DNA of 64,000 nucleotides from Streptomyces sp. NBC_01717 (GTDB lineage: Bacteria > Actinomycetota > Actinomycetes > Streptomycetales > Streptomycetaceae). The notes below the pieces were generated by a model. It saw only the letters and a program-made list of their open reading frames with translations, searched no databases and was not told where the DNA came from. The stretch lies in contig NZ_CP109178.1 of assembly GCF_036248255.1 (NCBI RefSeq), forward strand, positions 5,580,001-5,644,000, written 5' to 3'. Of this stretch, positions 16,497-27,326 are shown piece by piece. The position numbers and the translations under genes are program-made. Position 1 is the stretch's first letter. Each line of letters begins with the position of its first letter.

Positions 16497-17810
16497 GTGA
16501 ACGACAGCCCCGCCGACACCCCTGCCGACAGCCCCGCCGACGCTCCTGCGGACGCCCCCGAACTCTTCACATGGGAGTTCGCCACCGACCCGTACCCGGC
16601 CTACGCCTGGCTGCGTGAGCACAGCCCCGTGCACCGCACCGCGCTGCCCAGCGGGGTCGAGGCATGGCTGGTGACGCGGTACGTGGACGCCCGGCAGGCC
16701 CTCGCCGACACCAGGCTCTCCAAGAACCCGGCGCACCACGACGAGCCGGCGCACGCCAAGGGGAAGACCGGCATCCCGGGCGAGCGCAAGGCGGAGCTGA
16801 TGACGCATCTGCTGAACATCGACCCGCCCGACCACACGCGGCTGCGCCGCCTCGTCTCGAAGGCGTTCACGCCGCGCCGGGTCGCGGAGTTCGCGCCGCG
16901 CGTGCAGGAGCTGACGGACCGCCTCATCGACAACTTCATCGAGGAGGGGAGCGCGGACCTCATCCACGACTTCGCGTTCCCGCTCCCCATCTACGCGATC
17001 TGCGATCTGCTCGGCGTTCCGCGCGAGGACCAGGACGACTTCCGGGACTGGGCGGGCATGATGATCCGCCACGGCGGCGGGCCGCGCGGCGGGGTGGCGC
17101 GGTCGGTGAAGAAGATGCGCGGCTATCTCGCCGAACTGATCCACCGGAAGCGGGAGAACCCCGGGGACGATCTGATCTCGGGGCTGATCCGGGCCAGCGA
17201 CCACGGCGAGCACCTCACCGAGAACGAGGCCGCCGCCATGGCCTTCATCCTCCTCTTCGCCGGCTTCGAGACGACGGTCAACCTGATCGGCAACGGGGTG
17301 TACGCCCTGCTGCGCAACCCCGAGCAGCGGGAGCGGCTGCAGCGTTCGCTCGACGCGGGGGAGACGGGGCTGCTGGAGACCGGCATCGAGGAACTGCTGC
17401 GGTACGACGGCCCGGTGGAGCTGGCGACCTGGCGGTTCGCCACCGAACCGCTGGTGCTCGGCGGGCAGCGGATCTCGGCGGGCGACCCCGTACTGGTGGT
17501 GCTCGCCGCCGCGGACCGGGATCCGGAACGGTTCGCCGACCCCGACACGCTCGACCTCTCCCGGCGTGACAATCAGCACCTCGGCTACGGTCACGGCATC
17601 CACTACTGTCTGGGGGCGCCGCTCGCCCGACTGGAGGGACAGGCCGCGCTGGCCACACTCCTGAGGCGCCTCCCGGACCTGCGTCTTGCGGTGGAACCTA
17701 CCGATTTGCGGTGGCGTGGGGGGCTCATCATGCGCGGACTGCGCACTCTTCCCGTGGAGTTCCATCCCGGACATCGCTCCGGTGAAGGTGACACTCTGTC
17801 AACTCCGTGA
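16497..17810 (+). CDS. Cytochrome P450, CYP107-like
   Basis: A 437-residue soluble P450. It has the I-helix FAGFETTVN (acid-alcohol AGxxT variant), the K-helix ExxR in IEELLRYDG, and the heme ligand loop GYGHGIHYCLGAPLAR with Cys at ~357. A repetitive Ala/Asp/Pro N-terminus (residues 1-22) is unlike the rest and is probably disordered. Its position between mazG and rpfB matches the conserved CYP107U locus of S. coelicolor, which I recall being linked to sporulation. The native substrate is unknown and no ferredoxin gene is adjacent. The start GTG 16497 lies 6 nt after TAACGT and could be leaderless. Confidence 0.93.
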   Translation: MNDSPADTPADSPADAPADAPELFTWEFATDPYPAYAWLREHSPVHRTALPSGVEAWLVTRYVDARQALADTRLSKNPAHHDEPAHAKGKTGIPGERKAELMTHLLNIDPPDHTRLRRLVSKAFTPRRVAEFAPRVQELTDRLIDNFIEEGSADLIHDFAFPLPIYAICDLLGVPREDQDDFRDWAGMMIRHGGGPRGGVARSVKKMRGYLAELIHRKRENPGDDLISGLIRASDHGEHLTENEAAAMAFILLFAGFETTVNLIGNGVYALLRNPEQRERLQRSLDAGETGLLETGIEELLRYDGPVELATWRFATEPLVLGGQRISAGDPVLVVLAAADRDPERFADPDTLDLSRRDNQHLGYGHGIHYCLGAPLARLEGQAALATLLRRLPDLRLAVEPTDLRWRGGLIMRGLRTLPVEFHPGHRSGEGDTLSTP

Positions 17811-17837
17811 CTTTCACGTGATCTGCGCTGCATCGAC

Positions 17838-17867
17838 TTGTGACAAGCGTTCGACTGCCGCTACGTT
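17838..17867 (+). promoter_or_regulatory. Promoter of rpfB
   Basis: TTGTGA (17838-17843), an 18-nt spacer and TACGTT (17862-17867) give a ~42-nt leader to ATG 17916, which has GGAAGG upstream. Confidence 0.55.
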
Positions 17868-17915
17868 CACCGTTCGACTCACCAGTCACTTGTCAGTCAC
17901 ACGGAAGGCAACCCC

Positions 17916-18851
17916 ATGGGCTCCGCGAACGGCAGACACCGTCGCCCTCGTCAGGCACCCGCCATCGTCGTCGCCGCAGGCGTCACCGGCTCGGCCATCG
18001 CCATCCCGCTGCTCGGCGCGGCCGGTGCGCACGCGGCCGACGCCACGACCTGGGACCGGGTCGCCGAGTGCGAGAGCGGCGGCATGTGGAGTGCCGATCT
18101 CGGCAACGGCTTCTACGGCGGTCTCCAGTTCTCGCAGGACACCTGGAAGTCGTACGGCGGCGAGGCGTACGCCTCGCGTGCCGACCTCGCCAGCCGCTCG
18201 CAGCAGATAGCGGTCGCCGAGAAGGTCCTCGACGACCAGGGGCCACGGGCGTGGCCCAGCTGCGCGGTGATCTCCGGGCTCACGGTGGACGGGACGCTGC
18301 CGGGTGTCGATCCGGGAAGCCTGCTGTCGCCCGACCCGACGGAGAGCGCGGACCCGTCCGACGAGGCCTCGGACGAGGCGAGCGCAGAGGGCGGATCGAA
18401 GTCGTCGTCCGCCAAGTCGTCGGAGAAGTCGTCCGGCAAGACGTCGGGCAAGGCGTCCGGTCAGGCATCGAGCGAGCCGTCAGCCGATGTGTCGGATACA
18501 TCCGGTTCGGCCGACTCGTCCCGCTCCTCCGGTTCTTCCGGCAGCGAGGCGGGCGGTAAGCACCGCGGCGCGCCGGCCCCCGAGGCGGGCCAGGGCATGG
18601 GAACGGGCGGTGACCGCGACTCGGGCCGCCATGCTTCCCGCGGTAACGGTGACGGACGCGACACGCGCGACTCGGCCGCGGACGGCACATACACCGTTCG
18701 GCCGGGCGACAACCTCTGGGCGATTGCTGATGCACAGAAGGTTCATGGCGGATGGCCGGCGCTCTATGAGGCCAACAAGACTGCTGTCGGCGACGACCCG
18801 GATCTCATTCTTCCTGGCCAGAGCCTCGATCTCGGTGTGAAGGCGGAGTGA
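17916..18851 (+). CDS. rpfB: Resuscitation-promoting factor RpfB (transglycosylase-like plus LysM)
   Basis: A 311-residue secreted cell-wall hydrolase. A cleavable signal peptide ends near AAGAHAAD (~40). The Rpf lysozyme-like domain spans ~42-118, with catalytic Glu in WDRVAECESGGMW and the GLQFSQDTWKSYGG substrate groove. A long Ser/Lys/Asp-rich low-complexity linker follows (~135-255), then a C-terminal LysM (~258-307, YTVRPGDNLWAIA ... LILPGQSL). Family members cleave peptidoglycan to promote spore germination. The second Rpf gene follows in tandem, 474 bp downstream. The linker is much longer than in rpfA. Confidence 0.93.
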   Translation: MGSANGRHRRPRQAPAIVVAAGVTGSAIAIPLLGAAGAHAADATTWDRVAECESGGMWSADLGNGFYGGLQFSQDTWKSYGGEAYASRADLASRSQQIAVAEKVLDDQGPRAWPSCAVISGLTVDGTLPGVDPGSLLSPDPTESADPSDEASDEASAEGGSKSSSAKSSEKSSGKTSGKASGQASSEPSADVSDTSGSADSSRSSGSSGSEAGGKHRGAPAPEAGQGMGTGGDRDSGRHASRGNGDGRDTRDSAADGTYTVRPGDNLWAIADAQKVHGGWPALYEANKTAVGDDPDLILPGQSLDLGVKAE

Positions 18852-19110
18852 GACCGGTCTGATCAACAGCTTAAATCACCCCAAAAATAGGGGTAGTTCA
18901 GAGGCCTATGTCCACTTATGTGTAAGTGAGACATGGGTCTCTTTGCGTTAATCGGCGTGTCTCGTCTGTCAGGCCTGTCCGCATCGCCCCCCACCTGCGA
19001 AAACGATGACCGGCCGGACGTGAGTAGGGGATGATTGTCAGTTATGTCCGTCTTTGAATGTGGGGGTTGCGTGCGTTTACGGTCGGAACCGCTCGCACCG
19101 CGGGCCCCAT
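18852..19110 (+). other. AT-rich rpfB-rpfA intergenic stretch with hairpins
   Basis: No gene is seen. ACCCC-AAAAAT-AGGGGT near 18880 and a stronger two-part stem at 18908-18934 (ATGTC c ACTTA tgtg TAAGT ga GACAT) probably terminate rpfB. A candidate rpfA promoter is TTGAAT (19054-19059), 17 nt, TTACGG (19077-19082), giving a ~237-nt leader. Confidence 0.5.
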
Positions 19111-19275
19111 CGACCGTCACGCCGAATCCTGCCGTCGGTCGAAGGGAACAGACGCGTAAAGCGCCGTAGGCAGGAGCGGGGGACCCAGGTAAGCGCCGGG
19201 CCCGATGGTCGAAAGACCGTCAGGACCGGCTTGGGGTGAAGTCGCGTGCTAGGACATGCGACCGGGCAACTCACT
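19110..19275 (+). ncRNA. ydaO-type c-di-AMP riboswitch in the rpfA leader
   Basis: The leader carries the conserved ydaO elements in order: GCCGAATCCTGCCG (19121-19134), GGGAACAGACGCGTAA, GGCAGGAGCGGGGGACCCA, GTAAGCGCC, GGCTTGGGGTGAAGTCGC and GACATGCGACCGGGCAACTC. In known examples c-di-AMP binding switches the downstream gene off, and rpfA-class wall hydrolases are classic targets. Boundaries are approximate. The element ends ~50 nt before the ribosome-binding site GAGGAG (19314-19319), leaving room for the expression platform. Confidence 0.92.
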
Positions 19276-19304
19276 TGGCCCGAACCCGACAGCTCACCTC
19301 GTAG

Positions 19305-20024
<720 letters not shown>

Positions 20025-20066
20025 TACGAGCCTCAGCAGAAAAGCGCTCTCTCTCCTCCCTGAGCA

Positions 20067-20113
20067 CCCCGACCCGGCGCGGATTCCCCCGTACGCGCCG
20101 GGTCGGGGTTTCT
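20067..20113 (+). terminator. Terminator of rpfA
   Basis: A perfect 16-bp stem, ACCCCGACCCGGCGCG (20067-20082) with its complement at 20095-20110, has a 12-nt loop and is followed by TTT: a classical intrinsic terminator. Confidence 0.85.
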
Positions 20114-20159
20114 GCGCTCACCGTTCAACCGTTGTGGTTACTGCTCAGTAGATTTCTGA

Positions 20160-21590
<1,431 letters not shown>

Positions 21591-21692
21591 TCGCAGGCCC
21601 GTCACGGGTCAAAGGCACCGGCCTCCGTCCGTCCCCGCACTCGGTCCCGTACCGTGTGCGGGGACGGACGTGCGTAGTGGGGAGGCGGAGAC

Positions 21693-22163
21693 ATGGCCGC
21701 GAAGGACCGGGACCGGTTCTCCACCGCGACCCGGCTGCGGCTGCTCGGAGAGCAGACCGCCGCTCGTGTCTACCGTTCCCAGAACCGCCGTCAGGCCCGC
21801 CGTTCCCGGCTCACGGGCCGGGCCGCTTTCCTCGCCCTGGTCGTCTGCTCCCTGGTGGTGGCGCTCGCGTACCCGATGCGACAGTACGTGTCGCAGCGCG
21901 ACGAGATCGCCGACCAGGAACGGCTGGCGCAGGAGGCGGAGGCACGCACCGAGGAGCTCCGCGACGAGAAGGCGCGCCTCCAGGACGACGCGTACATCCG
22001 GCGGCTGGCCCGGGAGCATCTGCACTACGTCCTTCCCGGGGAGACCGGTTACACCGTGGTCGACCCGGACGCGGCCAAGGAGCGCAGCGGAGGGTCGGAG
22101 GAGACCGACCGGCCGTGGCACTCGAACCTGTGGGACGGCGTGGACTCCGCCGACCGCGACTGA
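21693..22163 (+). CDS. divIC: Septum formation initiator DivIC/FtsB-like protein
   Basis: A 156-residue bitopic division protein. A basic cytoplasmic N-terminus (SQNRRQARRSRLTG) and a single transmembrane helix (~45-65) lead to an extracellular coiled coil (~66-105, DEIADQERLAQEAEARTEEL) and the conserved IRRLAREHLHYVLPGE segment. In actinobacteria DivIC works with DivL/FtsQ-type partners at the septum. It sits in the conserved eno-divIC-DUF501-ppx order. Confidence 0.9.
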   Translation: MAAKDRDRFSTATRLRLLGEQTAARVYRSQNRRQARRSRLTGRAAFLALVVCSLVVALAYPMRQYVSQRDEIADQERLAQEAEARTEELRDEKARLQDDAYIRRLAREHLHYVLPGETGYTVVDPDAAKERSGGSEETDRPWHSNLWDGVDSADRD

Positions 22164-22233
22164 CCTCTTCTCCCTTTCTCCTGATCCGCTGCGGAACCGC
22201 AGTTCAAGCATCCCGAGTAGAACCAAGGCAGGC

Positions 22234-22842
22234 ATGGAAACGCCCCCTCCCCAGACCGAATCCACCACGCCCACCGAGGCGGACATCGCCGCGTTCCAGC
22301 AGCAGCTCGGCCGCCCGCCGCGCGGGCTGCGCGCGATCGCGCACCGCTGCCCGTGCGGCAACCCGGACGTGGTCGAGACGCAGCCCCGGCTGGAGGACGG
22401 TACGCCGTTCCCGACGACGTACTACCTGACGTGCCCGCGCGCGGCGTCCGCGATCGGAACGCTGGAGGCGAACGGCGTCATGAAGGAGATGACGGAGCGT
22501 CTGGCCACGGATCCGGAGCTGGCGGCGGCGTACCGCAATGCCCACGAGGACTACATCGCCCGGCGGGACGCGATCGAGGTGCTGGAGGGCTTCCCCAGTG
22601 CGGGGGGCATGCCGGACCGGGTGAAGTGCCTGCATGTGCTGGTCGGGCACTCGCTGGCGGCGGGTCCGGGGGTGAATCCGCTGGGGGACGAGGCGATTGC
22701 GATGCTGCCGGAGTGGTGGCGCAAGGGGCCGTGCGTGACGTCGTGCGAACCCGCGGCCGAGGCCGGCACCGCAACACCGTCCGGCGACCCCGGAGCGGGG
22801 TCCGGGACGGATTCCCAGGCATCACGACAGGAGCGTCCATGA
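22234..22842 (+). CDS. DUF501 domain protein
   Basis: A 202-residue cytosolic protein of unknown function. It has the DUF501 hallmarks: FQQQLGRPPRGLRAIAHRCPCGNP with paired Cys, FPTTYYLTCPRAASAIGTLE (~68-87), and VKCLHVLVGHSLAAGPGVNP (~133-152). Conserved Cys and His residues suggest metal binding. A Gly/Ser/Pro-rich C-terminal tail (~180-202) is strain-specific in look. Its stop overlaps the ppx start (ATGA), so the two genes are coupled. Confidence 0.9.
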   Translation: METPPPQTESTTPTEADIAAFQQQLGRPPRGLRAIAHRCPCGNPDVVETQPRLEDGTPFPTTYYLTCPRAASAIGTLEANGVMKEMTERLATDPELAAAYRNAHEDYIARRDAIEVLEGFPSAGGMPDRVKCLHVLVGHSLAAGPGVNPLGDEAIAMLPEWWRKGPCVTSCEPAAEAGTATPSGDPGAGSGTDSQASRQERP

Positions 22843-23780
22843 CCCGCGTTGCCGCCATCGACTGCGGAACCAACTCCATCCGGCTGCTCGTCGCCGACGC
22901 CGACCCCGCCACCGGTGAGCTCACCGAGCTCGACCGGCGGATGGAGATCGTCCGGCTCGGGCAGGGAGTGGACCGCACCGGCAGGCTCGCCCCCGACGCG
23001 CTGGAGCGGACCTTCGCCGCCTGCCGCCGGTACGCGGCCGTCATCAAGGACCACGGCGCGGAGAAGCTCCGCTTCGTCGCCACCTCCGCCTCCCGCGACG
23101 CGGAGAACAGGGACGAGTTCGTCCGTGGCGTGCTGGAGATCCTCGGCGTCGAGCCCGAGGTGATCAGCGGCGACCAGGAGGCGGAGTTCTCCTTCGAGGG
23201 CGCCACCAAGGAGCTCGCGGGCCGGGACCATCTCGCCAAGCCGTATCTGGTGGTCGATATCGGCGGCGGTTCCACCGAGTTCGTCGTCGGCGACGACCGG
23301 GTACTGGCCGCGCGGTCCGTGGACATCGGCTGCGTACGGATGACGGAGCGCCACCTCGTACGCGACGGTGTCGTCACCGACCCGCCCACGCTGGGTCAGA
23401 TCACCGCGATCCGCGCGGACATCGACGCCGCCCTGGATCTCGCCGAGGAGAGCGTCCCGCTCACCGAGGCCGCCACGCTCGTCGGCCTCGCCGGCACCGT
23501 CACCACCGTGGCCGCGATCGCGCTGGGACTGCAGGAGTACGACTCCGAGGCGATCCACCACTCCCGGATCTCCTTCGAGCAGGTCCAGGAGATCACCGGG
23601 CGGCTCGTCACCTCGACCCACGCCGAGCGCGCCGCGATCCCCGCGATGCACCCGGGGCGCGTCGATGTCATCACCTCCGGGGCGCTCGTCCTGCTGGCCG
23701 TGATGAAGCGGACCGGGGCCCGCGAGGTCGTCGTCAGCGAGCACGACATCCTGGACGGAATCGGCTGGTCGATCGCCTAG
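22839..23780 (+). CDS. ppx: Ppx/GppA family exopolyphosphatase / pppGpp phosphatase
   Basis: A 313-residue ASKHA-fold phosphatase, the short single-module form usual in actinobacteria. N-terminal AAIDCGTNSIRLLVAD (phosphate-1), Glu in SGDQEAEFSFEG, DIGGGSTEFVVG (phosphate-2, ~145-156) and LAGTVTTVAAI (adenosine/phosphate loop) are all present. It degrades polyphosphate and/or pppGpp, linking it to the stringent response. The start ATG 22839 overlaps the DUF501 stop, and GACAGGAG precedes it. Confidence 0.95.
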   Translation: MTRVAAIDCGTNSIRLLVADADPATGELTELDRRMEIVRLGQGVDRTGRLAPDALERTFAACRRYAAVIKDHGAEKLRFVATSASRDAENRDEFVRGVLEILGVEPEVISGDQEAEFSFEGATKELAGRDHLAKPYLVVDIGGGSTEFVVGDDRVLAARSVDIGCVRMTERHLVRDGVVTDPPTLGQITAIRADIDAALDLAEESVPLTEAATLVGLAGTVTTVAAIALGLQEYDSEAIHHSRISFEQVQEITGRLVTSTHAERAAIPAMHPGRVDVITSGALVLLAVMKRTGAREVVVSEHDILDGIGWSIA

Positions 23781-24243
23781 TCGAGGCGGCCGGGCAGGGG
23801 TGCGTGCGAGCGTGGCCGACAAGGCGCTCATGCGCACTCCCGCCTGCACCTTTGAGCCTCCGTCGGCTCCTCGTGGACCCTTCGCGGACCCCCTCCGGGG
23901 ACACGCCACGACGAAGTTCGTGAACTTCTTCACAAGGAATTCGGCGCTCCGGACCACACTTCTGCTCCGTACGGGCTTCCACGGCCGCCGAAGGGTCCGC
24001 CCGCCGCGCATGCAGGATGGTTTCGGGTGTGTTTCGAGGAGGTGGGCGAAGGGGGTGGTCCACTGTGCTCGCAAGGCTCAACGGCCTGCTCACAAGCGGT
24101 GAACAACGTTCGCCGCGGCGCGGGGGTTCCCCCGCGCTGCCATGACCTCGGTCACGTGGGCGGCGGAGTGTAGCAGAGGGTGGGGGATACCTTGTGAAGG
24201 GGCTCACGAGCGTGCCCCCCAGGTGGGGTGGATACTCGATGGC
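23781..24243 (+). promoter_or_regulatory. Long ndh upstream region with two Rex-like operators
   Basis: 463 bp without a convincing gene. Site 1, TCGTGAA-CTTC-TTCACAA (23918-23935), matches the Rex half-sites TTGTGAA-N4-TTCACAA at 13 of 14 positions. Site 2, TTGTGAA-GGGG-CTCACGA (24192-24209), matches at 12 of 14. GATACT (24231-24236) lies 7 nt before ATG 24244 and could be a leaderless -10. Site 2 would sit at the -35 region; site 1 is ~310 bp away. Confidence 0.65.
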
Positions 24244-25629
24244 ATGAGCACCACGGAGCGTCCCAGGATCCTCGTAGTAGGCGGTGGGTACGTAGGCCTG
24301 TACGCAGCTCGGCGCATTCTGAAGAAGATGCGCTACGGCGAGGCGACCGTCACGGTCGTCGACCCCCGGTCGTACATGACCTACCAGCCCTTCCTCCCCG
24401 AAGCCGCCGCCGGCAGCATCTCGCCTCGGCATGTCGTCGTCCCGCTGCGACGCGTACTGCCGAAGGCCGAGGTTCTCACCGGCCGCGTCACGACCATCGA
24501 TCAGGACCGCAAGGTCGCCACGGTCGCGCCGCTCGTCGGCGAGGCCTACGAGCTGCCCTTCGACTACCTGGTCATCGCGATGGGCGCGGTCTCCCGCACC
24601 TTCCCGATCCCCGGCCTGGCCGAACAGGGCATCGGTATGAAGGGCATCGAGGAGGCCATCGGCCTGCGCAACCACGTTCTCGAGCAGCTGGACAAGGCCG
24701 ACTCGACGACCGATGAGGACGTCCGCCGCAGGGCGTTGACGTTCGTCTTCGTGGGCGGCGGCTTCGCCGGTGCGGAAACCATCGGCGAGGTCGAGGACAT
24801 GGCCCGCGACGCGGCGAAGTACTACACGAGCGTGAAGCGCGAGGACATGCGCTTCATCCTCGTCGACGCCGCCGACAAGATCCTTCCCGAGGTCGGCCCG
24901 AAGCTGGGCACCTGGGGCCGGGAGCACCTGGAGTCACGTGGTGTCGAGGTCTTCCTCTCGACCTCCATGGACTCCTGCGTCGACGGTCACGTCGTCCTGA
25001 AGAACGGCCTCGAGGTCGACTCCAACACCATCGTGTGGACGGCCGGCGTGAAGCCGAACCCGGCGCTGGCACGCTTCGGCCTGCCGCTCGGTCCGCGCGG
25101 TCACGTGGACACCTCCGAGAAGCTTCAGGTGCAGGGCACCGACTACATCTGGGCCGCGGGCGACAACGCCCAGGTTCCGGACATGGTCGGCCGCAAGGCC
25201 GGCAACCCGAACGCCTGGTGCCCGCCGAACGCCCAGCACGCACTGCGTCAGGCCAAGGTCCTCGGCGACAACGTCATCTCCGGGATGCGCGGCTTCCCGC
25301 AGAAGGACTACAGCCACGCCAACAAGGGTGCGGTCGCCGGTCTCGGCCTGCACAAGGGCGTCGCGATGATCGTCATGGGCAAGATGAAGATCAAGCTCAA
25401 GGGCCGTCTCGCCTGGTACATGCACCGTGGCTACCACGGCATGGCGATGCCGACCTGGAACCGCAAGATCCGGATCTTCGCCGACTGGACCCTTGGGATG
25501 TTCCTCAAGCGCGAGGTCGTCTCGCTCGGCGCCATGGAGACGCCGCGCGAGGAGTTCTACGAGGCCGCCAAGCCGGCTCCGGCTCCGGCCGCCGCCAAGG
25601 CCGAGGGCGAGAAGGCCAACGCCTCCTAG
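24244..25629 (+). CDS. ndh: Type II NADH dehydrogenase (NDH-2)
   Basis: A 461-residue single-subunit, non-proton-pumping NADH:menaquinone oxidoreductase bound to the inner membrane face. It has an FAD site ILVVGGGYVGLYAARR (~9-24), an NADH site FVFVGGGFAGAETIGE (~162-177), the quinone/FAD-contact AWCPPNAQHALRQAK (~322-336), and a C-terminal amphipathic membrane anchor (WYMHRGYHGMAMPTW). An Ala/Pro/Lys tail ends the protein. The start is ATG 24244; the upstream open frame lacks family similarity. Two Rex-like sites suggest repression at low NADH/NAD+. Confidence 0.96.
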   Translation: MSTTERPRILVVGGGYVGLYAARRILKKMRYGEATVTVVDPRSYMTYQPFLPEAAAGSISPRHVVVPLRRVLPKAEVLTGRVTTIDQDRKVATVAPLVGEAYELPFDYLVIAMGAVSRTFPIPGLAEQGIGMKGIEEAIGLRNHVLEQLDKADSTTDEDVRRRALTFVFVGGGFAGAETIGEVEDMARDAAKYYTSVKREDMRFILVDAADKILPEVGPKLGTWGREHLESRGVEVFLSTSMDSCVDGHVVLKNGLEVDSNTIVWTAGVKPNPALARFGLPLGPRGHVDTSEKLQVQGTDYIWAAGDNAQVPDMVGRKAGNPNAWCPPNAQHALRQAKVLGDNVISGMRGFPQKDYSHANKGAVAGLGLHKGVAMIVMGKMKIKLKGRLAWYMHRGYHGMAMPTWNRKIRIFADWTLGMFLKREVVSLGAMETPREEFYEAAKPAPAPAAAKAEGEKANAS

Positions 25630-25635
25630 TCCACC

Positions 25636-25715
25636 CGCGGATGCTCGCATCCGCGCAGCTTGTGCATGACCCCGAAGGGGCCGTCCGCCATCCGTGGTGC
25701 GGGCGGCCCCTTCGG
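25636..25715 (+). terminator. Tandem terminators of ndh
   Basis: A short perfect hairpin, CGCGGATGC-TC-GCATCCGCG (25636-25655), is followed by a 17-bp stem with one mismatch (25672-25688 with 25699-25715; arms CCGAAGGGGCCGTCCGC and GCGGGCGGCCCCTTCGG). Confidence 0.75.
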
Positions 25716-25872
25716 CGTGCCCGGGAAGGGGCCGGCCTGGCGACCCGGTAAGTGTGTGTGAACTACAGGTATTTTGCCGATCCGTTGCGCCGCTGCGGGA
25801 TGGCGTTGGCGCCGGAGAGTGTTGAGGGGGGTGTACCTCGTCGTGGCACCACGGGTGCGGGGCGTGGTTCAC

Positions 25873-25902
25873 GGCATGTTTGGGCATGTTCGGGCACGTT
25901 GG
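25873..25902 (+). repeat. Three helically phased 10-bp repeats upstream of the cfa-like gene
   Basis: GGCATGTTTG, GGCATGTTCG and GGCACGTTGG lie head to tail at exactly 10-bp steps, ending 27 bp before ATG 25929. The phasing places each unit on the same face of the helix, as in multi-protomer operators or activator sites. No matching regulator is known to me. Confidence 0.5.
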
Positions 25903-25928
25903 GAAACACCATCACGGAGGTGTACGCC

Positions 25929-27233
25929 ATGGCAGACGCCGCGTTGCGGCTGACCGCTCTCGCCGAGGAGTTGCTGGGAGAACCCGTCCCGGTCCGGATC
26001 CGGGCCTGGGACGGCAGTGAATCCGGACCGCCAGGTGCCCCCGTACTCGTCGTCCGGAACCGCCGCGCGCTGCGCCGGCTGCTCTGGAAGCCGGGCGAAC
26101 TGGGCCTGGCCCGCGCCTGGGTGGCCGGCGAGCTCGACATCGAAGGCGATCTGTACGAGACCCTGGACCGGATGGCGGGGCTGCTCTGGGAGCGCGGGGC
26201 GGACGCGAAGGACACCGTCCACCCGATCCGGGACCCCAAGGTGCGGTCCGCCGCCCGCGGCCTGCTGCAGCTGGCCGGGCCCTGGCCGCCCCCGCCCCCG
26301 CCCGCCGAGGAGGTCCGCCGCCGCACCGGCCCCCTCCACACCAAGCGCCGCGACAAGGAGGCCATCAGCCACCACTACGACGTGGGCAATGACTTCTACG
26401 AACTGGTCCTCGGCCCGTCCATGGTCTACTCCTGCGCCTACTGGGAGGACGGCGGCAGCCTGGAGGACGCCCAGCGCGACAAGCTCGACCTGGTCTGCCG
26501 CAAGCTCGCCCTGAAGGAGGGCGACCGCCTCCTCGACGTCGGCTGCGGCTGGGGTTCCATGGCCATGCACGCGGCCCGCGAGTACGGCGCCCAGGTCACC
26601 GGAGTGACCCTCTCCACCGAGCAGGCCGCGTTCGCCCGCAAGCGCATCGCCGAAGAGGGCCTGACGGACCGGATCGAGATCCGGGTCCAGGACTACCGGG
26701 ACGTCAGGGACGGCCCGTACGACGCCATCTCGTCGATCGGCATGGCCGAACACGTCGGTTCGGTCCGCTACCGCGAATACGCCGACAGCCTCTACGCACT
26801 GCTCAGGCCCGGCGGCCGGCTGCTCAACCACCAGATCGCCCGCCGTCCCGAGAAGGACGAGTCCGCGTACCACGTGGACGAGTTCATCGACGCGTACGTC
26901 TTCCCGGACGGCGAACTCGCGCCGGTGGGCCGGACCGTCGCAACGCTCGAGGAAGCGGGCTTCGAAGCCCGCGACGTCGAGTCGATCCGCGAACACTACG
27001 CACTGACCCTGCGCCGCTGGGTCGCCAACCTGGAGAAGCACTGGGACCGCGCCGTCACCATGACCTCGCCCGGCCGGGCCAGGGTCTGGCGGCTCTACAT
27101 GGCGGCCTCCGCGCTCTCCTTCGAGCACAACAAGATCGGCGTCAACCAGATCCTCGTGGTGCGTCCCATGGACGGCGGGGCTTCCCGGATGCCGTTGCGC
27201 GCCCGCGAATGGAAGGCCTCCGCGGCCGACTGA
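25929..27233 (+). CDS. Cyclopropane-fatty-acyl-phospholipid synthase-like SAM methyltransferase
   Basis: A 434-residue enzyme of the CFA synthase/mycolic acid methyltransferase class. An N-terminal lipid-binding region (~1-120) precedes the marker HHYDVGNDFYELVLGPSMVYSCAYW (about residues 140-164, key His-His-Tyr-Asp-x-Gly-Asn). The SAM site is LLDVGCGWGSMAMHAARE (~200-217), with a catalytic GMAEHVG segment. It adds a methylene from SAM to unsaturated phospholipid chains in the membrane. Start ATG 25929 follows CACGGAGGT. A proline-rich insert (PWPPPPPPAEE) is unusual. Confidence 0.92.
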   Translation: MADAALRLTALAEELLGEPVPVRIRAWDGSESGPPGAPVLVVRNRRALRRLLWKPGELGLARAWVAGELDIEGDLYETLDRMAGLLWERGADAKDTVHPIRDPKVRSAARGLLQLAGPWPPPPPPAEEVRRRTGPLHTKRRDKEAISHHYDVGNDFYELVLGPSMVYSCAYWEDGGSLEDAQRDKLDLVCRKLALKEGDRLLDVGCGWGSMAMHAAREYGAQVTGVTLSTEQAAFARKRIAEEGLTDRIEIRVQDYRDVRDGPYDAISSIGMAEHVGSVRYREYADSLYALLRPGGRLLNHQIARRPEKDESAYHVDEFIDAYVFPDGELAPVGRTVATLEEAGFEARDVESIREHYALTLRRWVANLEKHWDRAVTMTSPGRARVWRLYMAASALSFEHNKIGVNQILVVRPMDGGASRMPLRAREWKASAAD

Positions 27234-27250
27234 ACGCGTACGGATGCAGA

Positions 27251-27293
27251 GAGGGCCGGTACCCGCAGCTCCAGCTTGCGGGTACCGGCCCTC
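27251..27293. terminator. Bidirectional terminator between convergent genes
   Basis: A perfect 17-bp stem (27251-27267 with 27277-27293, arms GAGGGCCGGTACCCGCA and its complement) with a 9-nt loop sits between the cfa-like gene and the convergent ABC permease gene. Confidence 0.88.
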
Positions 27294-27326
27294 CGTATCA
27301 GGGGCCGGCCATCAGCGGCTCACTCG

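Noticed and set aside
15471..17774. A 767-codon minus-strand frame opposite mazG and P450
   Set aside because: Antisense shadow; the plus-strand genes have complete catalytic motifs.
23800..24102. A 100-codon open frame upstream of ndh
   Set aside because: No ribosome site or family similarity; it overlaps the distal Rex-like operator, so a regulatory reading is better.
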